Positions 49,204-58,103 of a stretch of DNA of 64,000 nt are shown in pieces. The position numbers were made by a program, and so were the translations under genes. The notes under the pieces were generated by a model. It ran no database searches. It saw only the letters and a list, made by a program, of their open reading frames with translations, and had not been told where the DNA came from. This DNA comes from Sphingomonas sp. Root710 (lineage in GTDB: Bacteria > Pseudomonadota > Alphaproteobacteria > Sphingomonadales > Sphingomonadaceae). The DNA is taken from the NCBI RefSeq assembly GCF_001429065.1, contig NZ_LMIB01000001.1, positions 381,933 to 445,932 of the forward strand, given 5' to 3'. Positions within the stretch are counted from its first letter, which is position 1. The number at the start of each line of letters is the position of its first letter.

Positions 49204-49257
49204 CGTCGCCCATGAAGCGCTAGCCGCTCACTTAATCATGAGCGGTGGTGACGATCT

Positions 49258-49662
49258 TCAATGGGCGGAAGGTGGTCCTGTCGAGGGGGGGGGAGGGGCC
49301 GCGAGGCCCCGGCCGATGGTGGCGGGCGCTGCCGAGGCGCCGATGAGCTTCGCCATCGTGATGAAGGGCAATGCCAAGGCGCCGACGACGCTAGGCACGT
49401 CCAGCGCGGCTCCGAAGCCGGCAAAGGCGCAGGGATGCTCGACCTGCTCCTTTTTGACCGGTTCGCCTTTGTGGACCGCACCATGCTCATCCACCCAGGC
49501 CTGCATCGAGCCCATGCCCGTGCATAGGGTGATCGCGAACCCCTGGCCGGTCGCGGGCATGAACCCTGCTGGGATCAGTAAGCGAAGCACAAGCGCAAGA
49601 ATGGCAAAGGCCAGAGCGGCCTTGCAGCACATCCTGTCGACTCCGAAACGCGCCCCATTCAT
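49258..49662 (-). CDS. DUF2946-like membrane protein
   Basis: A 134-aa protein with a hydrophobic N-terminal segment (CCKAALAFAILALVLRLLIPAGFMP), a conserved FAITLCTGMGS stretch, HPCAFAG and a second hydrophobic segment. This is the pattern of DUF2946 proteins, which often accompany copper and TonB-receptor genes. AGGAG precedes ATG 49662. It is the first gene of the minus-strand copper-linked series and may be co-expressed with the receptor 88 bp downstream. Its molecular role is unknown. Confidence 0.7.
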   Translation of the reverse strand: MNGARFGVDRMCCKAALAFAILALVLRLLIPAGFMPATGQGFAITLCTGMGSMQAWVDEHGAVHKGEPVKKEQVEHPCAFAGFGAALDVPSVVGALALPFITMAKLIGASAAPATIGRGLAAPPPPSTGPPSAH

Positions 49663-49930
49663 GCGGGCGCTCCTAGCCGTGGTTCGCGGCGGTGTCGATG
49701 GCAGACTCATTCGCGGCTTAACGGATACGGAATCTTCTCTACATAGTGCGACCGAAACAATGCGCATCAGGGATTTGTGATCGCTTGGCCGGACTAACGC
49801 CCAACGCTGTTCAGCGCCTTCTGTGAAATGTTATATTGTATCAAAAAACGGGGTCGGCTATGACTGCGGCTCGCCGTCACGACAGGATATGTCGGATGAG
49901 GTGATATATCGTTATACAAAGGGCAATTTC

Positions 49931-52033
49931 ATGCGGCTCTCTAGACTCCTTTGCTCCAGTTCGCTGCTCACGATGATGATGTCGCCCGCCTGGGCCCAAA
50001 GCGACGCGAAGGACGGATACCATCGCGATCGGTCCTCCGACATCATCGTCACCGCCCCGTTCCAACGCGATCGCCGCGATGTGCTGTCTGGTGTCGCGGT
50101 GCTGCAGGGAGAGGAGCTGACCCAGTCGATCCGGCCTACGGTTGGCGAGACGATCGCCAAGACGCCGGGCGTCTCGGCCACCTCTTTCGGCCCCAACGCC
50201 TCGCGCCCCGTTCTCCGTGGTCTGCAGGGTGAGCGCGTCCGCGTACTGACGGACGGTATCGGTTCGATCGACGTGTCGAACACCAGCGTCGATCACGCCG
50301 TGGTTGTCAATCCGCTGCTCGCCGAGCGCATCGAGGTGCTGCGCGGTCCTGCGGCGCTCCTATATGGGTCCTCCGCGATCGGTGGCGTCGTCAACGTCAT
50401 CGACACCCGCATCCCCCGCAGCATCCCGGACGAACCCGTGCATGTCGATGCCATGGCGACCTATGGATCGGCGGCCAATGAACGATCGGGCGGTGCCGCG
50501 ATCGCCGTGCCGCTGGGCGACAAATTCGTCGTCCATGCCGACGGCAGTTATCTGAAGACCGATGATCTGCGCATCGGCGGGTACGCATTGACCCAGGCAG
50601 GCCGCGCTCAGGCCCTGGCCAGCAGCCTGCTTCCGCCCGATCCGGATGCCGAGGAGCCCATCGATTTCGCCGCGAATGCGGGAATTAAAGACAAGCTGCC
50701 GAACAGTGCGTCGAAGACGTGGACCGCCGGCGTCGGCGCGGCGCTGATCACCGAGACGGGGCAACTCGGTTTTTCATACAGCCATTATGACAGCCTCTAC
50801 GGCGTGCCGGTCCGCTATGCGACCCTGCCCGGACAGGAGCAGGAGGCCCCACGTATCGATCTCAAACAGAACCGGCTCGACTTCCGTGCCGAGGTTGAGA
50901 CCGGCGGCTCGATTCTCAAAGCCATAAAGTCGCGGGCGGCCTATGCCTCCTATCGCCATTTCGAACTCGAAGAGGATGGCTCGGTCGGCACAGCCTTCTA
51001 CAATAAGGGCATGGAAGGCCGGATCGAGCTGGTCCAGGCCGATCATGGCGCATGGAAGGGCGCTACTGGCGTCCAATATTATTCGCGTGATTTCAACGTG
51101 ATTGGCGACGAGGCCTTTCTTCCCAAAAACTCGACGATGCAGATCGGCGTTTTTACGCTGCAGCAGCTCGATTATGGCGCGCTGAAGCTCGAGGCGGGTG
51201 GGCGCTACGAATATAGTTCGCTGGATGCAAAGCCAATCAACCAGCCGCAATTCTTCGGCGGACGCCGCACGTTCGATGCGGTCTCGGGATCGATCGGGGC
51301 GTCCTACGGCTTCGCTGGCGATTGGCGTTTCGGTGTCAATCTGTCGCGCACCGTTCGCGCACCCTCCGGTGAGGAGCTGTTCGCCAACGGGCCGCACGCA
51401 GGTACGCAGGCCTTCGAAGTGGGCAATCCGGATTTCGCCAAGGAGCGTTCCTATGGTGTCGAGGCAGTGTTGCGCGGGCGCGGCACTGGCTACACCTTCG
51501 AAGCCTCAGCCTATCACAGCTGGTTCTCCAATTACATCTATGAGGACCTGACCGGGGCGGTCGAGGATGGCCTCCCGGTCTACCAGTTCAATCAGGGCAA
51601 GACGCGCTTCTATGGTTTCGAGGTCCAGGGAACGCTCGACCTCGCCAAGTTCGGCGAAACGACGATCGTCGCCGATGCGCTGGGCGATTATGTCCACGCC
51701 AACATCGTCAATATCGGGCCGGTGCCGCGTATCCCGCCAATGCGGCTGCTCGGCGGATTAACCGCGCGTTCGCCCAAGATCGACGGACGCATAGAGGTCG
51801 AATGGACCGACAAGCAGCAGCGCGTCACTGCTTTCGAGACCCAGACCGACAACTTCACCCTGGTCAATGCCGAGGTTAATTTCCGTCCCTGGGGGAATGA
51901 CCGCCCGCTCAGCTTCGCGCTTTCCGCCAACAACATCTTCGATGTGAATGCCCGCCGCCATGCCTCCTTCCTGAAGGATTTCGCGCCGCTCGCAGGGCGC
52001 GATTTCCGCATCACGGCGCGCGCCAGTTTCTAG
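49931..52033 (+). CDS. ZnuD-like TonB-dependent receptor
   Basis: A 700-aa receptor with a signal peptide (LLCSSSLLTMMMSPAWAQ) and the TonB box SDIIVTAPFQRDR. The plug contains RPVLRGLQGERVRVLTDGIGSIDVSNTSVDHAVVVNPLLAERIEVLRGPAALLYGSSAIGGVVNVID. The C-terminal ARRHASFLKDFAPLAGRDFRI matches the zinc receptor (ZnuD) type. ATG 49931 has AAAGGG upstream; a longer reading lacks a signal peptide at its start. It precedes a small secreted protein and an ABC transporter ATPase, as in zinc-linked clusters, but the ABC permease downstream is truncated. Confidence 0.92.
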   Translation: MRLSRLLCSSSLLTMMMSPAWAQSDAKDGYHRDRSSDIIVTAPFQRDRRDVLSGVAVLQGEELTQSIRPTVGETIAKTPGVSATSFGPNASRPVLRGLQGERVRVLTDGIGSIDVSNTSVDHAVVVNPLLAERIEVLRGPAALLYGSSAIGGVVNVIDTRIPRSIPDEPVHVDAMATYGSAANERSGGAAIAVPLGDKFVVHADGSYLKTDDLRIGGYALTQAGRAQALASSLLPPDPDAEEPIDFAANAGIKDKLPNSASKTWTAGVGAALITETGQLGFSYSHYDSLYGVPVRYATLPGQEQEAPRIDLKQNRLDFRAEVETGGSILKAIKSRAAYASYRHFELEEDGSVGTAFYNKGMEGRIELVQADHGAWKGATGVQYYSRDFNVIGDEAFLPKNSTMQIGVFTLQQLDYGALKLEAGGRYEYSSLDAKPINQPQFFGGRRTFDAVSGSIGASYGFAGDWRFGVNLSRTVRAPSGEELFANGPHAGTQAFEVGNPDFAKERSYGVEAVLRGRGTGYTFEASAYHSWFSNYIYEDLTGAVEDGLPVYQFNQGKTRFYGFEVQGTLDLAKFGETTIVADALGDYVHANIVNIGPVPRIPPMRLLGGLTARSPKIDGRIEVEWTDKQQRVTAFETQTDNFTLVNAEVNFRPWGNDRPLSFALSANNIFDVNARRHASFLKDFAPLAGRDFRITARASF

Positions 52034-52083
52034 GTCTCGGGTGTGGGCAAGCCGTCCTCATCTCGTGAAGTGGAGACGCGGTC

Positions 52084-52353
52084 GTGAAGGTGAGCCATAT
52101 TGCAGCGGGGCTGGTGCTCACCGCTGCGATCGCTGGACCGGTGACCGCCTGTCCGTGGCATAAGATGGGAGGCGCCCGCTTCTCCGCGTTGGGACACATG
52201 ATGGGGGAATATGGCGAGCGGCCTTGGGGTGATGCAGAGGCTGCGCTGCCCGCCCGGACAGACGGTGCGATCACGCCGGACCAGATGCCCGTCAGCTATC
52301 CGGCGGCTCAACCGCCGTCGGATAGCAAGGCCGAGCTCAAACCGGCATCATGA
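52084..52353 (+). CDS. Small secreted protein in the ZnuD-like cluster
   Basis: An 89-aa protein starting at GTG 52084, with a signal peptide (VSHIAAGLVLTAAIAGPVTA) and a short mature part. CPWHKMGGARFSALGHMMG contains Cys, His and Met residues that could bind metal; the tail is proline- and alanine-rich. Its stop overlaps the ATG of the ABC ATPase gene (ATGA), so it belongs to this operon. I do not recognise a named family. Confidence 0.75.
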   Translation: MKVSHIAAGLVLTAAIAGPVTACPWHKMGGARFSALGHMMGEYGERPWGDAEAALPARTDGAITPDQMPVSYPAAQPPSDSKAELKPAS

Positions 52354-53009
52354 CGGACAAGCCGGTCCTCGCCATTGCCGGGCTGCGCCATGGCTATGGC
52401 GAGGTGCCCGTCATTGACGATTTCGCGCTTGAGCTCGCTCAGGGCGAGCACATGCTTCTGCTCGGCCCCTCGGGGTCGGGCAAAACAACCCTGATAAATC
52501 TGGTCAGCGGCCTGCTTGCTCCTGATTCGGGTTCGATTCATATTGCCGGCGAGGCCATGGCAGGGCAGCCTTCCGTGCGCGATGATGTGCGCCGCCGCCA
52601 CATCGGCCTTATCTTCCAGACGCTGCGGCTTGTCTCGGCGCTGTCGATCGCGGACAATCTGCGGCTCGCGCAGCGCCTGTCGGGCAGGCCGCGCGACGAT
52701 GCCGAGATCGGCCGCCTGATCGACGAGGTCGGCCTTTCACATCGCGCCCACGCCAAGCCGCGCCAGCTGAGCCAAGGCGAGGGACAGCGCGCTGCCGTTG
52801 CCCGTGCGCTTGTGACGCGGCCGGCGTTGCTGATCGCCGACGAGCCGACTTCGGCACTCGACGACTCTAATGCCGATCGGATCGCCCGGCTGCTGTTGAC
52901 CAGCGCCGAAGCGCATGGTTCGACCTTGCTGATCGCAACGCATGACGCGCGGCTGCTCGCGCATATTTCGGCCAGCGTCGTGCTGGCGCCGCGGGCGGTG
53001 GCCGCCTGA
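52350..53009 (+). CDS. ABC transporter ATPase (LolD/MacB type)
   Basis: A 219-aa ABC ATPase. Walker A is GPSGSGKTTL, the Q-loop lies in LIFQTLRLV, the signature is QLSQGEGQR, Walker B is LLIADEPTSALDD, and the H-loop is ATHD. The subfamily energises FtsX-like permeases that work on outer-membrane or periplasmic cargo and do not translocate ions. It overlaps the genes on both sides by 1-4 bp. Its partner permease, the next gene, is truncated and fused to an unrelated sequence, so the transporter is probably inactive in this strain. Confidence 0.93.
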   Translation: MTDKPVLAIAGLRHGYGEVPVIDDFALELAQGEHMLLLGPSGSGKTTLINLVSGLLAPDSGSIHIAGEAMAGQPSVRDDVRRRHIGLIFQTLRLVSALSIADNLRLAQRLSGRPRDDAEIGRLIDEVGLSHRAHAKPRQLSQGEGQRAAVARALVTRPALLIADEPTSALDDSNADRIARLLLTSAEAHGSTLLIATHDARLLAHISASVVLAPRAVAA

Positions 53010-53779
53010 TGCCGAAGCTCGCACTGGCCTATCTGCGTGACCGGGCGCTCACCAACGGGCTCAACATATTGTTGCTGGCGCTCGCCGTCGCGACCTTGGT
53101 CATCCTGCTTGCCTTCTCGACCCAGCTTGGCAAGCGGTTTGAACGCGATGCCGCCGGGATCGACCTCGTCGTCGGCGCCAAGGGGTCGCCGCTCCACGCG
53201 CGCGCCGTACAACTCGACGTTACTGACGATGCGAGCGTGTCCCGCGCCGCAGCGATCGTCGAAGGCGCGGCCGGTAAGTTGGACGTGCTGGTCAATAATG
53301 CCGGAATCATGTTCGTCCCACCATCTGCCACTTCCGATGAACCGATCGATGAGATCAGGCAAATGTTCGAAACGAACGTGTTCGGTGCACTTCGGGTGAC
53401 GCAGGCATTCCTGCCGCTGCTGCGCAAGTCTCAGGCAGCGCGGATTGTCATGATGAGCAGTGGCCTGAGTTCACTTAGCGAGGCGCTCGATATGCGAAGC
53501 GAAACCTGGACGGTCGGCTTCGCCGGATATTGTGCATCAAAGTCGGCACTGAACATGTTTACGGTGAAACTCGCCAAGGAGCTTGATCGGGAGGGGATCA
53601 AGGTAAATGCCGTCGATCCCGGTCTTACCTCCACGGACATCACGGCCAATGGCCCCGGTCATTCGCCTGACCAGGGCGCCCGTCCGGCGGTCGCCTTGGC
53701 AACGACGCACGCCTATGGTCCTATAGCGGGCCTTTATGCGTGCACGGATTCCGGCGATCTGCTTTTAAAGCAATGGTAA
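53009..53779 (+). pseudogene. Chimeric ORF: ABC permease start fused to an SDR end
   Basis: A 256-codon open frame made of two unrelated parts. Residues 1-63 are the beginning of an FtsX/LolC-type permease: YLRDRALTNGLNILLLALAVATLVILLAFS is its first membrane helix, followed by GIDLVVGAKGSPL. From about residue 64 (53198) the sequence is an SDR: VQLDVTDDASV, DVLVNNAGIMF, FETNVFGALRVTQAFLPLL and active-site YCASKSALN. The SDR lacks its first strand and the TGxxxGIG cofactor loop, and the permease lacks most of its length and later helices, so neither function should remain. The start overlaps the ATPase stop, as expected for the original permease. The junction is a deletion, an insertion boundary or a misassembly. 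Confidence 0.9.
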
Positions 53780-54325
53780 TGATTGACCGCTTCCGAAGAG
53801 TTGGCGCTCACGACTGAACGACTGGGATGGCGTTCTGCTGCAGGGGCCGTTTAATGAAACAGCAATGGCCGATTTTCGGAAGAAAGCGGCCGTTGAAACG
53901 CGCCTCAGGGAATGACTTGAGTAGGTCGCCAGCTTCCAGCCATTGGTAGGCTCCCGAACGGCAGCTATTCGCTGTCGTGCGTCTGGAAGCTGCCAGTCGG
54001 CAACCGGCCCCAGAGCCGTCAGGCCGCTCTCAGCGGCAGCTGCCATTCTGCTATGCGCCCTCTTATCGGTCATTTAGCGTCATTTCCGGAGAACCCGAAA
54101 GCTGCCTTTCGCTCCCAACCGCGCTTAGCATCCTTGACTGCATGGGTTGCCAACTGGGGTTTAGAGACGGCGTCTTCAAGACCAGATATTACTGCGGGCA
54201 TCGGGGGTGTCACATGGCAGATCGGCAACATGTCACGTGTTGCTTTGGCTCGCGGTACTTATCGGCACAGGAAATCAGCAGGTCCGGGGCTTAGGTACAG
54301 CCCCGGACCTGCGTTGCGTACGGCC
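53780..54325. other. Gene-free region after the rearrangement junction
   Basis: There are 546 bp with only low-quality short open frames on both strands. It contains the inverted repeat CAGCTTCCAG (53930-53939) / CTGGAAGCTG (53983-53992) with a further GCAGC-rich core, and a hairpin at 54281-54309. It looks like decayed sequence or an intergenic repeat. I could not identify a parent gene. Confidence 0.4.
54281..54309 (-). terminator. Terminator-like hairpin after the right-hand receptor
   Basis: GGTCCGGGGC / GCCCCGGACC form a perfect 10-bp stem with a 9-nt loop, about 17 bp beyond the stop of the minus-strand receptor. No T-run follows. Confidence 0.6.
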
Positions 54326-56737
54326 TCAGAACTTGACGGAGATTTCCGCCCCGATGGTGCGAGGCTCGCCAGGATATGCGGTGTTGACGCCGTTGGACGC
54401 GCCCAGAGCATAGCCGGAAATATAGTAGGTCTCGTCAGTCAGGTTCCTCACGAAAGCGGCGGCGGAAACCTGGCTTCCCATGATTTCCTTCCAGTTCAGC
54501 CTTGCACCTACGTTCCAGTAGCCGTCGAGATGGGTGCCGGGCGTCGACGTCCCGTTGGTATTCGAGAAGAAGAAGCCGGATTGTCTGTAATAGTCGCCGC
54601 GCAGGCTGACTTTGCCGATCTCATCGGGCACGGGAAACTTGACTTCGATATTGGCCGAACCCGCCCATTTCGGAGCATCAGGATAGGAATCGACCAGCAG
54701 GTTGCCGACGAACGGGATCGGCACGCTCCGCTTGGTGTACTTCGCATCGGTATAGGCCAGATTAAACCCGACATCGAGCCACGAGGTCAGGCCCGCCGTG
54801 GCGTCGACTTCGAAGCCTTTGGTTTCGGCCTGCGGCACGTTGACGGTGAAGCCTGCCGGAGCCCCGCCGACGAGCGCGTAGAGGGCGCGCTGGGCATCCT
54901 TAACGATCACCTTGTAGGCAGCGATGTTGAACTGGACCGGAGCATTGCCGACGCGTCCGTTGAACTTGTAGCCCAGTTCGAAATCGTGAACCTTCTCGTT
55001 CTTGAAGAAGTTGGCAGGCTGGCCGGTGAGCGGATCGGTGAACGGCGCGACCGTGCCGTTCAGGTTGCCCGAACGGAAGCTGCCGCGCTGGTTGAAGTAG
55101 ACCATGTTTCTAGAGTCGATTTGATATTGCAGGCTGGCAGTCCAGGCCGGCGCGGAAAGCTTCCTGCTCTGGTCCGCAGCCGGTGAGTTGGGATCGACAC
55201 CGAACACGTTGCCGGGGGCCTGCCGGATGCCGACATTCTCCCAGGTGTAGCGGCCGCCAAGCGTCGCCGTCAGTTGATCGGTCAGCTTGTAGCTGACCTG
55301 TGCGAAGACCGCCTTGGACTGCTCCCGGTTGCGGTAGGCGTAGGAGATGTCCGCGATGCCGCCGGGGACCACGTCCGCGCCGATATTGATCGGAATGATC
55401 TCGAAACGTTTCTGCTTCGAATAGAAGACGCCTGCGGTGTAGTTCAGGCGATCGTCCATCAGGCTGCCCTGAATCTGAAGTTCTTCGCTGAAGGTCTTGG
55501 ACCGGAAGGTCTGTCCACCGGGCGCGCCCGTGGCGTTGATCCCTGCCAGCTTGAACAGCCAGAGCGAGCCGAACGGGCCGCCGCCGAGATTGCCCGGGGT
55601 GTTGGACTTGCCGTTCATGTAGCTGAAGATGTTCTTGAGCTTGGTGTCGGCACCGATCTCGAGCTCGGTCGTGTTCGAAACGAACAGGTTCCTGGCACTA
55701 TGCGGAAGATCGTATTGGAGCCAGACCTTGTAGGGGTTTGCCCGCGTGAACCGGGTATAGCCTTCGACGGCGCCTGGCCAGAAGCCGGGTGCAGCAGGCC
55801 CATCGTTGTTGCCATAGATGGCCGCCAGAGTGTTGGTCAGGCCACTCACTGGAACATGGTTGGTGCCGTCGCTGACGAACTGCGGGTTGGTGGCGGAATA
55901 ATATGTGTAGATGCCACCGACGCCTTCCGTGCCCTTTACGCGGTCGTACTGGACGATCGTGACGTTCTTGAGAGTGCTGGTCGGAGTCAGCAGCAGGGTT
56001 GCGCGGCCCGAACGGCTGTTCTTGTCACCGAGCGTGTTGCCGGTGTTCAAATTGGTCACATAGCCGTTGCCCCGCGTTGCGTCGAACGCCAGCCGTAGAG
56101 CGGCCTTGCCTTCGGAGATCGGCAGATCCACTGCCGCCTGGATCTGTCCGTAATCGCGCGAGGCGCCGCGAACGGTCACGTAGCCGCCGAAGCTGTCTCC
56201 CGGCATCGGCGTGGTGTAAAGCACGGCACCGCCGGTCGCATTACGTCCGAACAGAGTGCCCTGCGGACCCTTGAGAACTTGGATCGAGCCGAGATCGAAG
56301 AACGCCGTGGCCGTATTACCGGGATTATAGGGCGCTTCGTTCAGGTAGGGCAGGACGGCGGGGCTGGTGCCCGAAAACGGGTCCAGCGACTGCCCGCGCA
56401 TGCTGTAGCTCAGCTGGTTGGAGTTCTGGCCATTCTTGACCTGCAAACCAGGCACGAGCGTTCCGATGTCCTGCTCGCTGTTGATGTTGCGGTTCTGCAA
56501 GGCATCGGCGCCAAATGCGACGACCGAGACCGGCACCTTGGAGAGCCGTTCTTCGCGGCGCTGCGCGGTAACGACGATGTCCTGAGTGGCGACCTCCTCC
56601 TGCGGCTGGGGGGATTCCGTCTGTGCGACAGCGGCCGACGGCAACAGGAAGCACGATGCGATTACGGCAAGGCTCGCGCTGCCGAAATAGCTCATGCCGG
56701 CCTTATGCGCGGCACGGCGATCATCCGAATTGGTCAT
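54326..56737 (-). CDS. TonB-dependent outer membrane receptor (right cluster)
   Basis: An 803-aa receptor with a signal-like segment (FGSASLAVIASCFLLPSAAVAQ). The TonB-box region is QDIVVTAQRREERLSKVPVSVVAFGADAL. The plug contains YSMRGQSLDPFSGTSPAVLPYLNEAPYNPGNTATAFFDLGSIQVLKGPQGTLFGRNATGGAVLYTT, typical of the sphingomonad receptors for aromatic or terpenoid substrates. The barrel ends EISVKF. ATG 56737 has GGAGAAGG upstream. It follows the LLM monooxygenase gene by 73 bp on the same strand and probably shares its promoter and TetR operator. Confidence 0.94.
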   Translation of the reverse strand: MTNSDDRRAAHKAGMSYFGSASLAVIASCFLLPSAAVAQTESPQPQEEVATQDIVVTAQRREERLSKVPVSVVAFGADALQNRNINSEQDIGTLVPGLQVKNGQNSNQLSYSMRGQSLDPFSGTSPAVLPYLNEAPYNPGNTATAFFDLGSIQVLKGPQGTLFGRNATGGAVLYTTPMPGDSFGGYVTVRGASRDYGQIQAAVDLPISEGKAALRLAFDATRGNGYVTNLNTGNTLGDKNSRSGRATLLLTPTSTLKNVTIVQYDRVKGTEGVGGIYTYYSATNPQFVSDGTNHVPVSGLTNTLAAIYGNNDGPAAPGFWPGAVEGYTRFTRANPYKVWLQYDLPHSARNLFVSNTTELEIGADTKLKNIFSYMNGKSNTPGNLGGGPFGSLWLFKLAGINATGAPGGQTFRSKTFSEELQIQGSLMDDRLNYTAGVFYSKQKRFEIIPINIGADVVPGGIADISYAYRNREQSKAVFAQVSYKLTDQLTATLGGRYTWENVGIRQAPGNVFGVDPNSPAADQSRKLSAPAWTASLQYQIDSRNMVYFNQRGSFRSGNLNGTVAPFTDPLTGQPANFFKNEKVHDFELGYKFNGRVGNAPVQFNIAAYKVIVKDAQRALYALVGGAPAGFTVNVPQAETKGFEVDATAGLTSWLDVGFNLAYTDAKYTKRSVPIPFVGNLLVDSYPDAPKWAGSANIEVKFPVPDEIGKVSLRGDYYRQSGFFFSNTNGTSTPGTHLDGYWNVGARLNWKEIMGSQVSAAAFVRNLTDETYYISGYALGASNGVNTAYPGEPRTIGAEISVKF

Positions 56738-56810
56738 TGTCCTTCTCCCTTCTATATTTTCATTGAAGGCCGGTGCCGCTTCGAACGTAGCGGCACCGGG
56801 CAGTTTGGTT

Positions 56811-57935
56811 TCAGGCTGCAACCAGTGCTTCCGGCAGCTTGATGCGCGGCGCGACGTCTTTTGCGAGCAGCTCGAGTGAATTGAACCACGGCGAGGGATC
56901 GTCGTAATAATCGTGCGCTTCTACCTGAAGTGTTCCCCAGCCACCGCACTTGGCGAACAGGGTGTTCAGCTTGTCGACGATGGTATCGGGTGACCCGACG
57001 ACGAAGACGTTGTCCACGAGGAACTCGAGATCGGCCTTGAGCGGATCGATGCCGGCATCCTTGGCGAAGCCGTCCATCATGCCGAAGCGGCGCCAGATCG
57101 GAATCAGATATCGTTCGAAGCAATAACCGATCGGGCCTTCCATAACGAGGCGCTTGGCCTCGGCATCGGTGTCGGCGCAGAACACCGTCTGCGAAACCGC
57201 ATGGCGCTGCCGATCGGGCGTGAAGCCTGCCTTGATGTTCGCTTCGGAGTAGGTCTCCCAGTGCTTCTTGAGCGCATCGATGCCCGAGAAGATCGACACC
57301 GGCTTGAAGTTGCGCTCACCGGCCAGCTTCATCGAGGGGGAGTTGTAACTGAAACCGGTGACGGCGAATTCGGGGAAGCTCCCGCCGTAGGGCGCGTAAT
57401 TCGCGAGCAGGTGCTGCTCGTCCTCCTCGGTCTGGGCAGGCTCTTCCTCGGGGAAGCCTGCGCTCCAGAACCGGCCTTCATAAAAGAACGGTTCGCGCTT
57501 CCAGATCTTTTCCATGATGAACAGGGATTCGCGGACCATTTCGTTCAGGAACGCCGTGTCCTGGCCGTTCTTGATGCCATGGATGTAGGACGCGAGCGGG
57601 TATGCGCCGGCGCCGATGCCCATGAAGTAGCGACCCTCGAGAATCTGCGATAGCCAACCGACCATCATCGCGAGCTTTGCCGGATGCTGGTGCGGGAGGA
57701 TGTGCGCCATAGGCGCAAATTTGATGTTGCTCGTCTGCAGGGCAGCCGCGGCCATGATCAGTTCGGGGTTCGGGATATTTTCCCAGATTTGCGAAGCGTG
57801 TTCGGAAATCATCATCGAGCTGAAGCCGATCTTGTCGCAGTGCACGGCGCTTTGGACGCCCCATTCGAACGTCTGCCGAGCGGTGCGGCCCGGGCGCATG
57901 TAGGGGTGAAAAATCAGCCCGGTCTCCATGGCCAT
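56811..57935 (-). CDS. LLM-class flavin-dependent monooxygenase
   Basis: A 374-aa luciferase-like protein. Typical regions are IGFSSMMISEHASQIW, PNPELIMAAAALQTSNIKFAPMAHILPHQHPAKLAMMVGWLSQILEGRYFMGIGAGAYP, and a C-terminal VVGSPDTIVDKL. These (beta/alpha)8 enzymes use reduced FMN supplied by a partner reductase to oxygenate or cleave substrates, including ketones and terpenoids. No reductase gene is in view, but a RibB-like gene follows in the cluster, hinting at flavin demand. GGGAGAGACGAC precedes the ATG. It is divergent from the TetR gene, with an operator-like palindrome 27 bp upstream of its start. Confidence 0.93.
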   Translation of the reverse strand: MAMETGLIFHPYMRPGRTARQTFEWGVQSAVHCDKIGFSSMMISEHASQIWENIPNPELIMAAAALQTSNIKFAPMAHILPHQHPAKLAMMVGWLSQILEGRYFMGIGAGAYPLASYIHGIKNGQDTAFLNEMVRESLFIMEKIWKREPFFYEGRFWSAGFPEEEPAQTEEDEQHLLANYAPYGGSFPEFAVTGFSYNSPSMKLAGERNFKPVSIFSGIDALKKHWETYSEANIKAGFTPDRQRHAVSQTVFCADTDAEAKRLVMEGPIGYCFERYLIPIWRRFGMMDGFAKDAGIDPLKADLEFLVDNVFVVGSPDTIVDKLNTLFAKCGGWGTLQVEAHDYYDDPSPWFNSLELLAKDVAPRIKLPEALVAA

Positions 57936-57961
57936 GTCGTCTCTCCCATGTGTCTTAAAAT

Positions 57962-57977
57962 TAAGCCATATGGGTTA
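57962..57977. promoter_or_regulatory. Operator-like palindrome, site 1
   Basis: TAAGCCATATGGGTTA is a near-perfect palindrome (7 of 8 pairs) just upstream of the LLM gene. Read on the other strand, the site at 58087-58102 matches it at 14 of 16 bases. Two near-identical sites in the divergent LLM/tetR gap are what an autoregulating TetR repressor would bind. Confidence 0.6.
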
Positions 57978-58086
57978 TGTGCCGATAGAGGCAGGTTTAG
58001 TCAATTGGAAAATGGCCTTCAGGACCGAACATCGGCAGCCACATCGCCCCGCGGCAGGCGCGCCTTTCTTGACGAACGTCGTAGAT

Positions 58087-58102
58087 TAGCCCAAATGGCT
58101 TA
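58087..58102. promoter_or_regulatory. Operator-like palindrome, site 2
   Basis: TAGCCCAAATGGCTTA, whose reverse complement is TAAGCCATTTGGGCTA, ends two bases before the TetR start codon. Binding there would block expression of the TetR gene itself. Confidence 0.6.
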
Positions 58103-58103
58103 A

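Noticed and set aside
47853-49223. A 456-codon plus-strand open frame antisense to a TonB receptor
   Set aside because: Antisense shadow with no recognisable motif or ribosome binding site; the receptor on the minus strand is well supported.
53198-53779. Functional SDR gene
   Set aside because: The N-terminal cofactor-binding strand and glycine motif are missing at the fusion point.
53765-54294. Short open frames on both strands after the SDR remnant
   Set aside because: Unusual amino-acid composition, no start signals, and neither strand is clearly coding.
54053-55186. A 377-codon plus-strand open frame across the intergenic region and the receptor
   Set aside because: Mostly antisense to the receptor; the part outside has no family similarity.
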